From CAXXOK01 sp035353615 (GTDB taxonomy: Bacteria; Bacillota; Clostridia; Christensenellales; Aristaeellaceae), in assembly GCA_035353615.1 (NCBI GenBank), contig DAOPZY010000004.1:1-64000 (forward strand): DNA of 64,000 nt, written 5' to 3'. A program made the position numbers and the translations under genes. Under the pieces are notes generated by a model. The model ran no database searches, was not told where the DNA came from, and was given only the letters and a program-made list of their open reading frames with translations. How positions within the stretch are numbered: the first letter of the stretch is position 1; every line of letters begins with the position of its first letter. Positions 25,924 to 34,613 of this stretch are shown one piece after another.

Positions 25924-27444
25924 TCATGTTCGCTGAATATCCATCGGCGATTCTTTTTCTTTATCCGCGCTACTCCAAAAATCATGCCACGGCGCGCTGG
26001 GCGGCAAGGAGGCAAATTCGTCCTTACCATAAATAGCCTGCACATAACCGTCGCGCACACGGATCAGCCGATCGCCCAGCGAAAGGGAATCCGCCAGATT
26101 GACCGCAAGGATGACGATCGAAATGCCTTTTTCTAGCAACCGTTCCATCAGCGTCCATATCTGCATACGCTGTTCAACATCCGCGCTCATGAAGGGCTGC
26201 ACGCACAGGGCGATCTTCGGGTGTTGCAACCAAACGCGTGTGTAAACCAAATCATACTTTTCCTGCTGGGTCAGGGATTCCACCGCCTTGTTAAAAACGC
26301 TTGCGCCCAGAATCCCCTCCAGCTCCCGGCGCACATTCGCGCGCGCCGCGTTGCGCCGCCAAATATCCGGGAGCCGGTGATCCAGCGCAAAGCAGAGATT
26401 GTCCATATAACTCAGTTCCGGAAACAGCATGGTTTGCGCGGGCTGTTGCTGAATCACGGCGACTTCACGGCGGTTTTTGGGGGTCAGGGGGCGGCCGCCC
26501 ACCCAAATCGATCCGCTTTCCGGGCCTTTCTGGCAACTGAGCAACGCGGTCAGATCGTTCAAAATATGGTTGTTCAAGTCCTGCACAACCACGCATTCCC
26601 CCGGCGCGACTGAAAAATCAAGCGAATGAATGTGGTCAAACCACAGCTTGTGCAATTCCAGCGCGGCGGTTTGCGCCCCTCCCGCGTGCCAACCGCGTTC
26701 CTGCCGCCGCACCAGCTGCGTATAGGCTTCCACGCCGAAGCATTGCAGCGTTTCCGGCGGCGTATCGGCCGTGCTTACCACCTTGGCGATCTGTCCGTTG
26801 ACCATCACAGCCGCCCGGTTGCAAATCTGCCGCGCCTCCTCATAATGGCGGCTGACATACAAAAAAGAAATCCCTTCCGCTGCATAGTGGCGCAGTATTC
26901 GCTGCAAGCTATCCAGACGCGTATCGCTGATTACGCTCGCGGGCTCCATCAGCACAATCAGCCGACACCCCGCCACCACCGCCTTAACCAGTTCCGTAAT
27001 AAAGCGTGGAAACGCCGAAAGCTCGCGCGCGCAGGTATCGGCCTGCAAATCGACCCCGGTTTCCAGTAAAAACGGCTCCAATTGGCGGTTGAGCACCTTG
27101 CGGCGGATCATCCATTTTTTGAAACCCTGCCGGAGCACAAACACGTTGTCCGCTACGGTCAGATCATCCGCCAACCCGCTTCGGCTTTCAATTACGCCGA
27201 TGCGGTTAAAGCTGTAATCCGATTCCTGCCATTGGTTCACCAGCTTACCGCGGTAGTACACATACCCGTAATGCAGCGGCAGGTTCTGCCTCAGCAGCCG
27301 GATCAGCGCTGCCATGCCCGTATCGTTGATAGGGATCAGCCCGACAATTTCACCCGCGTCGATATCCAAACAAAAATGGTTAAGCTCCGTAACCCCCTGT
27401 TCCCGATAGGTAATCCGGTCCATGCGCAAAACTTCCTCTTTCAT
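25924..27444 (-). CDS. Double ABC-ATPase homologue with degenerate nucleotide-binding motifs
   Basis: A 506-residue protein with the two-domain layout of sugar ABC ATPases such as RbsA, but with the catalytic motifs lost in both halves. In domain 1 the Walker A place (38-45) reads PINDTGMA without the lysine. The signature place is LSAFPRF (142-148), Walker B is LIVLMEP (162-168) with the Asp replaced, and the H-loop is VSRH (197-200). In domain 2 Walker A is replaced by DLNNHILND (289-297), the signature by LTQQEKY (391-397), and Walker B by IALCVQP (411-417). The fold landmarks (GEIVGL, LTVADNVFV, GISFLYVSRH, GDRLIRVRDGYV) remain. The gene overlaps the kinase gene by ATGA and ends the rbsABC-like/regulator/kinase operon. 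It probably no longer hydrolyses ATP. A role as a signalling or scaffold subunit between the transporter and the kinase is inferred, not shown. Confidence 0.85.
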   Translation of the reverse strand: MKEEVLRMDRITYREQGVTELNHFCLDIDAGEIVGLIPINDTGMAALIRLLRQNLPLHYGYVYYRGKLVNQWQESDYSFNRIGVIESRSGLADDLTVADNVFVLRQGFKKWMIRRKVLNRQLEPFLLETGVDLQADTCARELSAFPRFITELVKAVVAGCRLIVLMEPASVISDTRLDSLQRILRHYAAEGISFLYVSRHYEEARQICNRAAVMVNGQIAKVVSTADTPPETLQCFGVEAYTQLVRRQERGWHAGGAQTAALELHKLWFDHIHSLDFSVAPGECVVVQDLNNHILNDLTALLSCQKGPESGSIWVGGRPLTPKNRREVAVIQQQPAQTMLFPELSYMDNLCFALDHRLPDIWRRNAARANVRRELEGILGASVFNKAVESLTQQEKYDLVYTRVWLQHPKIALCVQPFMSADVEQRMQIWTLMERLLEKGISIVILAVNLADSLSLGDRLIRVRDGYVQAIYGKDEFASLPPSAPWHDFWSSADKEKESPMDIQRT

Positions 27445-28481
27445 GAAAGCACCTCGTTGCGCATCAGCTCCCGGTTACTGGTAATCATGGGCAGAGTAAT
27501 CCGCACATCCGTGCCCGCCATGGGGATGGAAAACACATGCAGCCCGTATTCCTCGCCAAACAGCAGATGAATCCGGTTATTCACGTTCACCAGCGCAACG
27601 CCGCCGACGTGCTCCTCCTTATCCTCCTGAAAGGCGCGCCCGCTTTTATCCAGACGCTCGTTCAGCTGCAACAGCGCGTTTTCATCCATCCCGATGCCAT
27701 CGTCCGAAACCAGTATGGTCAGCAGCTTCTCAGTTCTTTCCAGGCGCACGGTCAGCTTACCCGCGCCTATTTTGAACTCGGTGCCGTGAACAATGCCGTT
27801 TTCAAGGATCGGTTGCAGCGTTAATTTTGGGATGCGGCAACGGTAAATCTCCTCTTTATCTTCCGGCGCGCATACAATGCGCAGGTTCAGGCGGGGGCCA
27901 AATCGGTACTGCTGAATCCGGAAATAGGTTTCGCAGTTTTGCAGTTCCTCCTCCACGGTAACCAGATTTTCCACCTTGCTGATGGTGTAGCGGAAAAAAA
28001 CCGCGAGCGCCTCCGTCATATCCGCGACGCTGTTCAGCCCCGCTACCAGCGCTTCGCTGCGGATGCTTTCCAGCGTGTTATACAAAAAATGCGGGTTAAT
28101 CTGGTTTTGCAAGGCACGGTACTGCGCTTGCCGTTTGCTCAGTTTCAGCAGGCGGTTGGTGTTCAGCTCCTCTTTCACATACTGCGTGAGGCGTTCGTTC
28201 ACAGGGCTTAGGCTTACGCCGCTGTTGTCCAGGCTGGAAAGCGAATAACCCTCTAAAAAAAGCCCGATCATCCTCTCCGTGCGTTGATAGGGGCGGAAAA
28301 TCCAGAAATAGAACACAATGCAAAGGCACGCTTCCAAAAAGATCGCGACGGTGATCAGCATCGCCCATGCGCCCTGACGGCTGGCGAGCACACAGCCAGC
28401 CGCCAGCAGCAGCACAATCAACGCCTGCGCGCCCACCCACACCATCACGCAATGGCTCAGGTATTTCCGGTTCCATTTCAT
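27441..28481 (-). CDS. YesM/LytS-type histidine kinase with almost no ectodomain
   Basis: A 346-residue kinase. Two membrane helices (about 13-35 and 40-63) are joined by only a few residues, so there is no room for an external sensor. The kinase domain has His131 in NQINPHFLYNTLESIR. The ATPase domain has ILENGIVHG and SDDGIGMDE, and the last glycine box is altered to GGVALVNVNNRI. ATG 28481 follows GGGAGGGG at 5 nt spacing. It overlaps the degenerate ABC gene (ATGA) and follows the AraC-type regulator by 202 nt. Its signal probably comes from a membrane partner such as the co-encoded importer or the degenerate ABC protein. Confidence 0.9.
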   Translation of the reverse strand: MKWNRKYLSHCVMVWVGAQALIVLLLAAGCVLASRQGAWAMLITVAIFLEACLCIVFYFWIFRPYQRTERMIGLFLEGYSLSSLDNSGVSLSPVNERLTQYVKEELNTNRLLKLSKRQAQYRALQNQINPHFLYNTLESIRSEALVAGLNSVADMTEALAVFFRYTISKVENLVTVEEELQNCETYFRIQQYRFGPRLNLRIVCAPEDKEEIYRCRIPKLTLQPILENGIVHGTEFKIGAGKLTVRLERTEKLLTILVSDDGIGMDENALLQLNERLDKSGRAFQEDKEEHVGGVALVNVNNRIHLLFGEEYGLHVFSIPMAGTDVRITLPMITSNRELMRNEVLS

Positions 28482-28568
28482 GGAATCCCCTCCCAGCCTT
28501 ACCGGCAAGTGCATCCTTCACGCGCAGCCTGCCCAGCCGGAACGGCAGTCGCTTTTGATCGTATCGAT

Positions 28569-28589
28569 ACGCGCCGTTTTCCGGCGCGT
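28569..28589 (-). other. Hairpin in the regulator-kinase intergenic gap
   Basis: ACGCGCCG (28569-28576) and CGGCGCGT (28582-28589) form an 8-bp stem in the 202-nt gap between the regulator and kinase genes. No T-run follows on the minus strand. It may lower kinase expression relative to the regulator. Confidence 0.4.
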
Positions 28590-28683
28590 CAGGCTATCAA
28601 AGAACCCAGACGTGCGACTTTGGACAGCCGCCCCTGAACGGGCCGCGCTTTCGCCGCTGGAAACGCACGGTCTTTGCGCCTTT

Positions 28684-30270
28684 TCAGCCGTACAGCTTGC
28701 GGTATTCGCCGGGCGTTAAACCCGTTTCCGTTTTGAAGGTGTGCGTAAAGTGTTTCAAATCGCCATACCCGACGTTTTTGCAGATTTCCGCCACAGGCTG
28801 GTTGGTATCGCGCAGCAGGGATCGGGCTTCGTCGATGCGCACGCGCGTCAGGTATTTGGCAAAACCCTCGCCGGTTTCCTTTTTGAACAGCGTGCTGAAA
28901 TAGTTAACGCTGAAACCGATTTCCGCGCTCACTTCCTCCAAGGTAATCGGTTGGGCATAATTTTTCAAAATGTACAGCTTCGCGTTACGGATCGGCTGCG
29001 TATCCCGTTCCTGAAGGCGTTGCTGCAGTTGGGTCAACTGCTCCTGCTGAAAGCGGCGCAAACGCTCAAAAAGCTGGGCGGCGGTGCTGCATTGCAGGCA
29101 GTGCCGGTTAAATTCCGTCTGGATGGCTTCGCTGTGATCGGCGCTCAGGCGCGCGCAAAACACGGTGCCCGCCATGCGAACCAGCGCAAGCAGCTCCCAG
29201 CCCCGCACGCCGGGCACGGCGGTCGCTTCTTCAATAACGCCAGCGGCCGCGTCAGCTTCCGATAAGCTTACCACGTCGATGGCATGGGTTGCCGCCACGG
29301 TATAGCGCGCCAGAAAATCCATATCCAGCGCGCCGGATTTTGCCGCCTCGCCTTCCATCAGGCTCCCCGTGCCCTCAATCAGCCTTTCCGCCAGCCCGTT
29401 TTGCGTTGCCGCACAGCAAGCCGTCAATGCCCTGAGCGTATGGCAGGGTGCGCTAAGCGCCATGGAAAACTCAATGTTACCGAACATTTCTTTTTCCGCA
29501 ACCAGTCGGTTCAGGTTATTTCTCAGGTGGGTCCGCAGGGTTTCCTGCCTGGCGTGGGGATAATTCATCACGCAGGTCAGGGTGGCGTCGGCAAAGGCGC
29601 ACACAGCGTCGGTGCATATTTCCGAAAAGGTGGGTTGAAAAAGGTTTTGCGCTTTATCGCGAACAATCGCAAGCGACGGTTCCCCAAAATGATCCGGATC
29701 ATAATCCATTTTCAACAGCAGAAGCTGGAGGGTGTCCTCCGCAGCGTTAAAGTGATACGCGCGTTTCAGCGTATCCGCGTCCGTCTCCGCCAGTTGGCCG
29801 GCCAGCAGATCCCCCACCAGTTTAGTGCGCAAATGCTGGCAATCGTCATCCCGGCTTTCCAGCAGGGTTTCCATATCGGTTTCTTTCCGTTGGCGTGCGC
29901 GACACCGTTCCGCCATCTTCTCCAACGAATGGTTCAGCGCGTCGCGGTTGATCGGTTTGAGCAGGTATTCCCCCACGCCGAAACGAATCGCCGTTTGCGC
30001 ATAGTCAAACTGCGCGTACCCGCTGATGACGATCACTTCCAGCTGCGGATTGAGCCGATGCGCCTCCTGCACCACATGCAGGCCGTCAAAGCCGGGCATA
30101 CGGATATCCGTTATCAGGATATCGGGCGCAAGCGAATTGAGCATTTCCAGCGCATCCGGCCCGTTTTGCGCCATGCCTACCACCTCAAGCCCAAGGCGCT
30201 GCCATTCGCCAAGGGCTACAATCAGCTGACAGATGCGTTCCTCGTCGTCCGCGATCAGCACACGCAGCAT
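28684..30270 (-). CDS. AraC-type response regulator, YesN family, full length
   Basis: A 528-residue regulator. The receiver domain (1-125) has Asp55 in ILITDIRMPGFDG. The long middle region (about 140-400) is typical of YesN proteins. The C-terminal AraC domain (about 425-528) has ITLEEVSAEIGFSVNYFSTL and VAEICKNVGYGDLKHFTHTF. ATG 30270 follows GGGAGG. It lies between the binding-protein gene and the kinase in the operon, and probably autoregulates this importer operon. Confidence 0.93.
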   Translation of the reverse strand: MLRVLIADDEERICQLIVALGEWQRLGLEVVGMAQNGPDALEMLNSLAPDILITDIRMPGFDGLHVVQEAHRLNPQLEVIVISGYAQFDYAQTAIRFGVGEYLLKPINRDALNHSLEKMAERCRARQRKETDMETLLESRDDDCQHLRTKLVGDLLAGQLAETDADTLKRAYHFNAAEDTLQLLLLKMDYDPDHFGEPSLAIVRDKAQNLFQPTFSEICTDAVCAFADATLTCVMNYPHARQETLRTHLRNNLNRLVAEKEMFGNIEFSMALSAPCHTLRALTACCAATQNGLAERLIEGTGSLMEGEAAKSGALDMDFLARYTVAATHAIDVVSLSEADAAAGVIEEATAVPGVRGWELLALVRMAGTVFCARLSADHSEAIQTEFNRHCLQCSTAAQLFERLRRFQQEQLTQLQQRLQERDTQPIRNAKLYILKNYAQPITLEEVSAEIGFSVNYFSTLFKKETGEGFAKYLTRVRIDEARSLLRDTNQPVAEICKNVGYGDLKHFTHTFKTETGLTPGEYRKLYG

Positions 30271-30450
30271 AAAGTAACCTCCCTGTATAATTCGCCATCG
30301 GCGCGGCGGCAAGCAGGCTCCCCCGCTATGATCCTCGCCGCTTTGCCGCCTTGGATGAAAACCGCGCGGGCGCGGCGCTCATCCAAACCGGCAACATTCA
30401 GTTTTCTGCCCACAGTATAGCACAACCGCCCAAAACCCGCCACGCAAGAA

Positions 30451-30478
30451 GGGCGCCGGCCATAAAGACCGACGCCCC
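30451..30478 (-). terminator. Hairpin after the ribose-type binding-protein gene
   Basis: A GC-rich stem GGGGCGTCGG / CCGGCGCCC with one mismatch, followed on the minus strand by TTCTT, lies 16 nt beyond the binding-protein stop. It probably limits read-through into the signalling genes, so transporter and sensor levels can differ. Confidence 0.5.
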
Positions 30479-30493
30479 GGCAAGTGTGCCAGA

Positions 30494-31399
30494 TTACTTT
30501 GTCAAAACGCTTACGCCGGTATCGGTGACAGCGCCGCCAAGGTTTTCGCCTTCCAAGGCTTTCACGCAGGCTTCAACGCCCATGGAGCCCATCACGTCGG
30601 GATTCTGCGCCATGGTCGCCAGCAGATAACCGTCCTGAATCAAGCCCAGGATCGCGTCGGATTTGTCAAAGCCCACGCCGATGATGGCTTTGCCGGAAGC
30701 TTTGATCGCGTTGCCGGTGCCGGTGGTGGAGCCTTCGTTGCAGCCGAAGATGCCTACAACGCCCTGGGTGATGTAGTTTTCAGCAATGGTTTGGCTCTTG
30801 GCGGCGTCGCCTTCGCCGTACTGGGTTTCCAGCAGGGTGAACTTGGTGCCTTCAAACGCGGAACGGAAGCCGGCTTCGCGTTTCACGGTGGAATCGGTCG
30901 CGGCGTTTACGTTGACAATGCCGATCGAGCCTTCAGTGATGTTGGCGGCGGTCAGCGCGGCGATCATGGTTTCGCCGGCGGTTTTGCCAGCAGCCTGGTT
31001 GTCGGTGGAGAAGGTCGCTTCAGCGGGCACGTTGGCGGGGGAGTCCACATACACGATTTTCACGCCCGCAGCCTGCGCTTCTTTCAAAGCGGAGGAAATC
31101 GCGTCGGGGCCGTTAGCCGCGACCATGATGGCGTTGTAGCCGCCGGCGACGGCGTTGTTGACGCACTCAATCTGCTGAGCATCGTCCTTGGTGTTGGGGG
31201 ACATGAAGGTTACTTCAACGCCAAGCTCGGTGGCTTTCGCCTGCGCGCCTTCGTTGAGCTTTACCCAGTGCTGGTCAATGGAGTCCATGGTAATCAGGGC
31301 AATTTTCCAGGGCTGCGAGGCTTTCACGGTTTCGGCGGAGGCCGCAAACACGCTCAGGCACAGGCACAGAGCACAGAGAATGGCAAGAGTCTTTTTCAT
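30494..31399 (-). CDS. Sugar-binding protein, RbsB-like (periplasmic binding protein type 1)
   Basis: A 301-residue binding protein. A signal peptide (KKTLAILCALCLCLSVFA) ends at ASA-ETV, with no standard lipobox. The mature part begins WKIALITMDSIDQHWVKLNE and has VNNAVAGGYNAIMVAANGPDA, VYVDSPANVPA, FGCNEGSTTGTGNAI and GFDKSDAI, as in the ribose/galactose/inositol group. AGGAGGG precedes the ATG. It is the third gene of the importer set. The exact ligand is unknown. Confidence 0.93.
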   Translation of the reverse strand: MKKTLAILCALCLCLSVFAASAETVKASQPWKIALITMDSIDQHWVKLNEGAQAKATELGVEVTFMSPNTKDDAQQIECVNNAVAGGYNAIMVAANGPDAISSALKEAQAAGVKIVYVDSPANVPAEATFSTDNQAAGKTAGETMIAALTAANITEGSIGIVNVNAATDSTVKREAGFRSAFEGTKFTLLETQYGEGDAAKSQTIAENYITQGVVGIFGCNEGSTTGTGNAIKASGKAIIGVGFDKSDAILGLIQDGYLLATMAQNPDVMGSMGVEACVKALEGENLGGAVTDTGVSVLTK

Positions 31400-31428
31400 G
31401 GGTTTTCCCTCCTGTTATTTTATCTCTA

Positions 31429-31450
31429 TAAGCGGTTTTGGCGCCGCTTA
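31429..31450 (-). other. Intercistronic hairpin before the RbsB-like gene
   Basis: TAAGCGG (31429-31435) pairs with CCGCTTA (31444-31450) between the permease and binding-protein genes. No T-run. It is similar in place to the hairpin at 12426-12448. Confidence 0.4.
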
Positions 31451-31455
31451 CAAAT

Positions 31456-32466
31456 TCATTTGTTGCGTTTACGTGTGCCGCGGCGCACCACAACGTCCAG
31501 CAACACCGAGAACACCACGATCACGCCGATCACGATCCGTTGTAAACCCACCTGTGCGCCGATCATGTTCAAGCCGTTTTCAAGCGTTTGCCATACGGCC
31601 GCGCCTGCCAGCGTGCCCAGCAACAAGCCGGTGCCGCCCAGCGGGGATATGCCGCCGATAACGCCTGCCGCAACGGCGTACATTTCGTACATATTGCCGG
31701 CCTCCATATTGCCCATGCCGGCCTGTGCGCAAAGGATGAGGCCGACCATAAACGAGCAGAAGGCGCTGACCATATAGGCTTTGGTTGTGGTTGCAAATAC
31801 GCTCACGCCGGATAGCTTGGCCGCGTCCATATTGGAGCCGATGGCGTATATATGGCGGCCCGTCCGGGTCTTGGACAGCAGGAAGAAGAAAACGGCGAAC
31901 ACCGCGAGCGCCACCAGGAAGGTATTGTACACTCCCAGCGTTTTACCGTAGTAGAAAACGTTCTGGAAGCTGTCACCGGCTTCTTTGCCGATACCGGAGG
32001 CGATGGCGTCGGTGTTACGGTTGCCGTTAATCATGTAGGCGATGCCGCGTGCCACAAACATGGTGCCCAGCGTGGCGATAAAGGGCGGCAGCTGCGCCTT
32101 GCCCACCAGCACGCCGTTGATGAAGCCGATCATCAGGCAGCAAACCAGCGAGATCAGCGCCGCAACCAGCGGGTTGGTGCCATGCGTCATCAGCGTTGCG
32201 GAGATCATGGCGCTCATGCCGACCACCGAGCCTAATGACAGGTCAATGTTGCCGGTAATGAGCAGGTAGCTTTGACCGATGCCGATAATCAGATACTTGC
32301 TCATGGAACGCAGCAGGTTTTGGATGTTGGCGCTGGAGAACACATTAGGTTCTCTGAGGCCAAACACGATATAAATCACAATCAGGGCGACGAAGGCGAT
32401 CATCGCCGACGCCATGCCTCGGATGGCTAAAAACCGTCGCGCCGGGTTCAGTCGTTTGGCTTGCAT
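31456..32466 (-). CDS. Sugar ABC transporter permease, RbsC-like
   Basis: A 336-residue CUT2-type permease with about 8-10 membrane helices. Family marks are LLITGNIDLSLGSVVGMSAM, PPFIATLGTMFVARG, YAIGSNMDAAKLSGV and GGTGLLLGTLAGA. It lies 13 nt after the ATPase gene and 56 nt before the binding-protein gene. It forms the homodimeric channel of the importer. Confidence 0.93.
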   Translation of the reverse strand: MQAKRLNPARRFLAIRGMASAMIAFVALIVIYIVFGLREPNVFSSANIQNLLRSMSKYLIIGIGQSYLLITGNIDLSLGSVVGMSAMISATLMTHGTNPLVAALISLVCCLMIGFINGVLVGKAQLPPFIATLGTMFVARGIAYMINGNRNTDAIASGIGKEAGDSFQNVFYYGKTLGVYNTFLVALAVFAVFFFLLSKTRTGRHIYAIGSNMDAAKLSGVSVFATTTKAYMVSAFCSFMVGLILCAQAGMGNMEAGNMYEMYAVAAGVIGGISPLGGTGLLLGTLAGAAVWQTLENGLNMIGAQVGLQRIVIGVIVVFSVLLDVVVRRGTRKRNK

Positions 32467-32479
32467 GCGTGTTTCCTCC

Positions 32480-33994
32480 TCATTCGTTTACGATGGCGAC
32501 TTTCTTTTCAAAACGGGTTGCCAGCGTCATCACCTTTTCCTGGGTTGCCTCACCGGCATCCATTTCGCCGGTAATACGTCCGTCGCACATCACGATGATC
32601 CGGTCCGCAATGCCCATAATTTCAGGCATTTCGGAGGAAACGAACATCACCGCTATTCCCTGTTGCTTGAGCTTGTTCATCAGATGGTAAATTTCCACCT
32701 TGGCGGCCACGTCAATGCCGCGGGTCGGCTCGTCAAACATCACCACACGGGAATTTCGGGCCAGCCACTTGGCTACGACCACCTTTTGCTGGTTGCCGCC
32801 GGAAAGCGTAGCGACGTCCTTATCCACCGAGGGGGTTTTAATCATCAGGTTTTCAACCGCGAGGTCGCACATTTCGGTTTCACGCTTATGCCGCACCACG
32901 CCGGCTCGGTCGCACAGCACATCCAGGTTGGGCAACGCGATGTTGTGCCGAATTGATAGCTTGGTGCAGAGGCCATCCTTTTTACGATCTTCCGGCGCAA
33001 GCACAATGCCGGTGCGGATAGCGTCTGCAACATTGCGGATTTGCACGGGTTTGCCGTCCAGCAGCAGTTCTCCGCTTTCCTTGGGGTCTGCGCCAAAAAT
33101 GGCGCGCGTGGTTTCCGTTCGCCCGGCGCCCATCAGGCCCGCAAACCCGACGATTTCACCTTCATGCAGCGTAAAGCTGATGTCCCGCACCATCCGGCCC
33201 GCGTTCAGGTGCTTCACTTCAAACACACACTTGCCTTTTTCGCAGGTGACCCTTGGGAACTTCTCCTTAATTTCGCGGCCAACCATGTTGGAGATAATCG
33301 CGTCCATGGTGGTGTCCTTGAAATCCATCATGGTAATAAACTGCCCGTCCCGCATGATGGTCACGCGATCCACGATGTACTGCAGTTCTTCCAGTCGGTG
33401 GGAAATATAAACCACGCCGCATCCCTTATGTTTCAGCTCCCGAATAATGCGGAACAAATCCTCAATTTCACGGGAGGTAAGCGAGGAGGTCGGCTCATCC
33501 ATAATCAGCACGCGCGCGTTGGTGGACAACGCCTTGGCGATTTCCACCATCTGCTGTTTGGAAACCGGCAGTTCGCCTACAACCTTTTTGGGGTCCAGAT
33601 CAATCTTCAAATCATCCAGAATTTTACGGGCTTCCTGCTCCATTTCCCGGTTGGAGAGCGTGCCGAACTTTGTTTTTTCCCGCCCTAAAAAAATGTTCTC
33701 CGCAACGGAAAGGTGACGGCACATGTTCAATTCCTGATGGATAATCGCCACGCCCAGCTCCTGCGCCTGCTTCGGGGTTAAGTTGCCCTGCTCCTGACCG
33801 AAAACCTCAACCCGGCCGGAATCACGGGTATACACGCCGCTCAGGATTTTCATCAGGGTGCTTTTCCCCGCGCCGTTTTCCCCCAGCAGCGCCATCACTT
33901 CGCCGGAGCGCAGTTCAAAATGCACATCGTCCAGCGCCTTCACGCCCGGAAAACTTTTATAAATATGCTCCATCGTTACGATTATTTCGCCCAT
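32480..33994 (-). CDS. Sugar ABC transporter ATPase, RbsA/MglA-like
   Basis: A 504-residue tandem ATPase of a CUT2 importer. Domain 1 has an intact Walker A (GENGAGKST), Walker B (VLIMDEPTSS) and H-loop (YISHRLEE). Its signature is changed to LPVSKQQ. Domain 2 has the usual CUT2 form of Walker A (GLMGAGRTE), LSGGNQQK and MFDEPTRGID. This intact copy sits six genes before the degenerate homologue at 25.9-27.4 kb and gives a direct comparison. ATG 33994 has only a modest GGTGATGG upstream. First gene of the operon. Confidence 0.93.
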   Translation of the reverse strand: MGEIIVTMEHIYKSFPGVKALDDVHFELRSGEVMALLGENGAGKSTLMKILSGVYTRDSGRVEVFGQEQGNLTPKQAQELGVAIIHQELNMCRHLSVAENIFLGREKTKFGTLSNREMEQEARKILDDLKIDLDPKKVVGELPVSKQQMVEIAKALSTNARVLIMDEPTSSLTSREIEDLFRIIRELKHKGCGVVYISHRLEELQYIVDRVTIMRDGQFITMMDFKDTTMDAIISNMVGREIKEKFPRVTCEKGKCVFEVKHLNAGRMVRDISFTLHEGEIVGFAGLMGAGRTETTRAIFGADPKESGELLLDGKPVQIRNVADAIRTGIVLAPEDRKKDGLCTKLSIRHNIALPNLDVLCDRAGVVRHKRETEMCDLAVENLMIKTPSVDKDVATLSGGNQQKVVVAKWLARNSRVVMFDEPTRGIDVAAKVEIYHLMNKLKQQGIAVMFVSSEMPEIMGIADRIIVMCDGRITGEMDAGEATQEKVMTLATRFEKKVAIVNE

Positions 33995-34035
33995 CAGCGT
34001 CCATCACCGTCTTTCCATTCCCTTTTACTGCATTC

Positions 34036-34063
34036 AGTATAGCATCGGCGGTTTTTCTGTAAA
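34036..34063 (-). promoter_or_regulatory. Promoter of the sugar importer/signalling operon
   Basis: On the minus strand TTTACA (34058-34063), 16-nt spacer, TATACT (34036-34041), 42 nt upstream of the ATPase start. Confidence 0.6.
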
Positions 34064-34613
34064 GGGTCGGAGATTTCCGAAACAGGGGGGGTAATTACCT
34101 GTATTATCTGGCGGCGTGTATGCCAGAATTGATTGGCTTACAGGATCTGGAAGGATCATTCGGCCAGCATGCCGCCACATTGGCCATGACGGTGCTCCGT
34201 TCTCGCGGTGATTCACAGGGGGCGAGAAAGATCGGGGGCGGCGCAAGATCGCGTCGCCCCACCATGCTATATGCGTGCTTTCGGCGCTACGGGTTTTCCC
34301 AAGCTCACCGGTTACGCCACGCGGTCGGATTTTCCGCCCTGCCAATCCCACACAACCCGTTTCTGCCTCAATCGACTGCTAAACAATTTCAACTGCCTTG
34401 CTCCAAACCGACGGGTTCAGCCTGCGTTGCAGACCGAATTGAAGCGGTAAACTGTGCCACACTGTGCTATTGACGTTTGTGACGCTGCTGTTGAATGGAT
34501 TGCCCCCATAAGCCTCCGGCAGGCAAAAGGTTTTGCTCCCCGCATCCCAAAGGTTTTTTTGCCATGGCCCATTTTTCTTGGCGGCGAGGGTTATAGCAGC
34601 CTGTGAAAGATGG
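34064..34613. other. Intergenic region with a repeat-family remnant
   Basis: 550 nt without a convincing gene. A small open frame at 34034-34351 on the minus strand has unconvincing composition and no binding site. The part 34509-34590 (ATAAGCCTCCGGCAGGC through GGCGGCGAGGG) resembles the intergenic repeat near 45.83-45.91 kb. Confidence 0.4.

Noticed and set aside
25924..27444. Degenerate ABC gene as a pseudogene
   Set aside because: The frame is full length, keeps domain spacing and is translationally coupled to the kinase, which suggests a maintained protein rather than decay.
34034..34351. 105-codon minus-strand open frame upstream of the importer operon
   Set aside because: It has low-complexity, Pro/Arg-rich composition, covers the importer promoter, and has no start signal.
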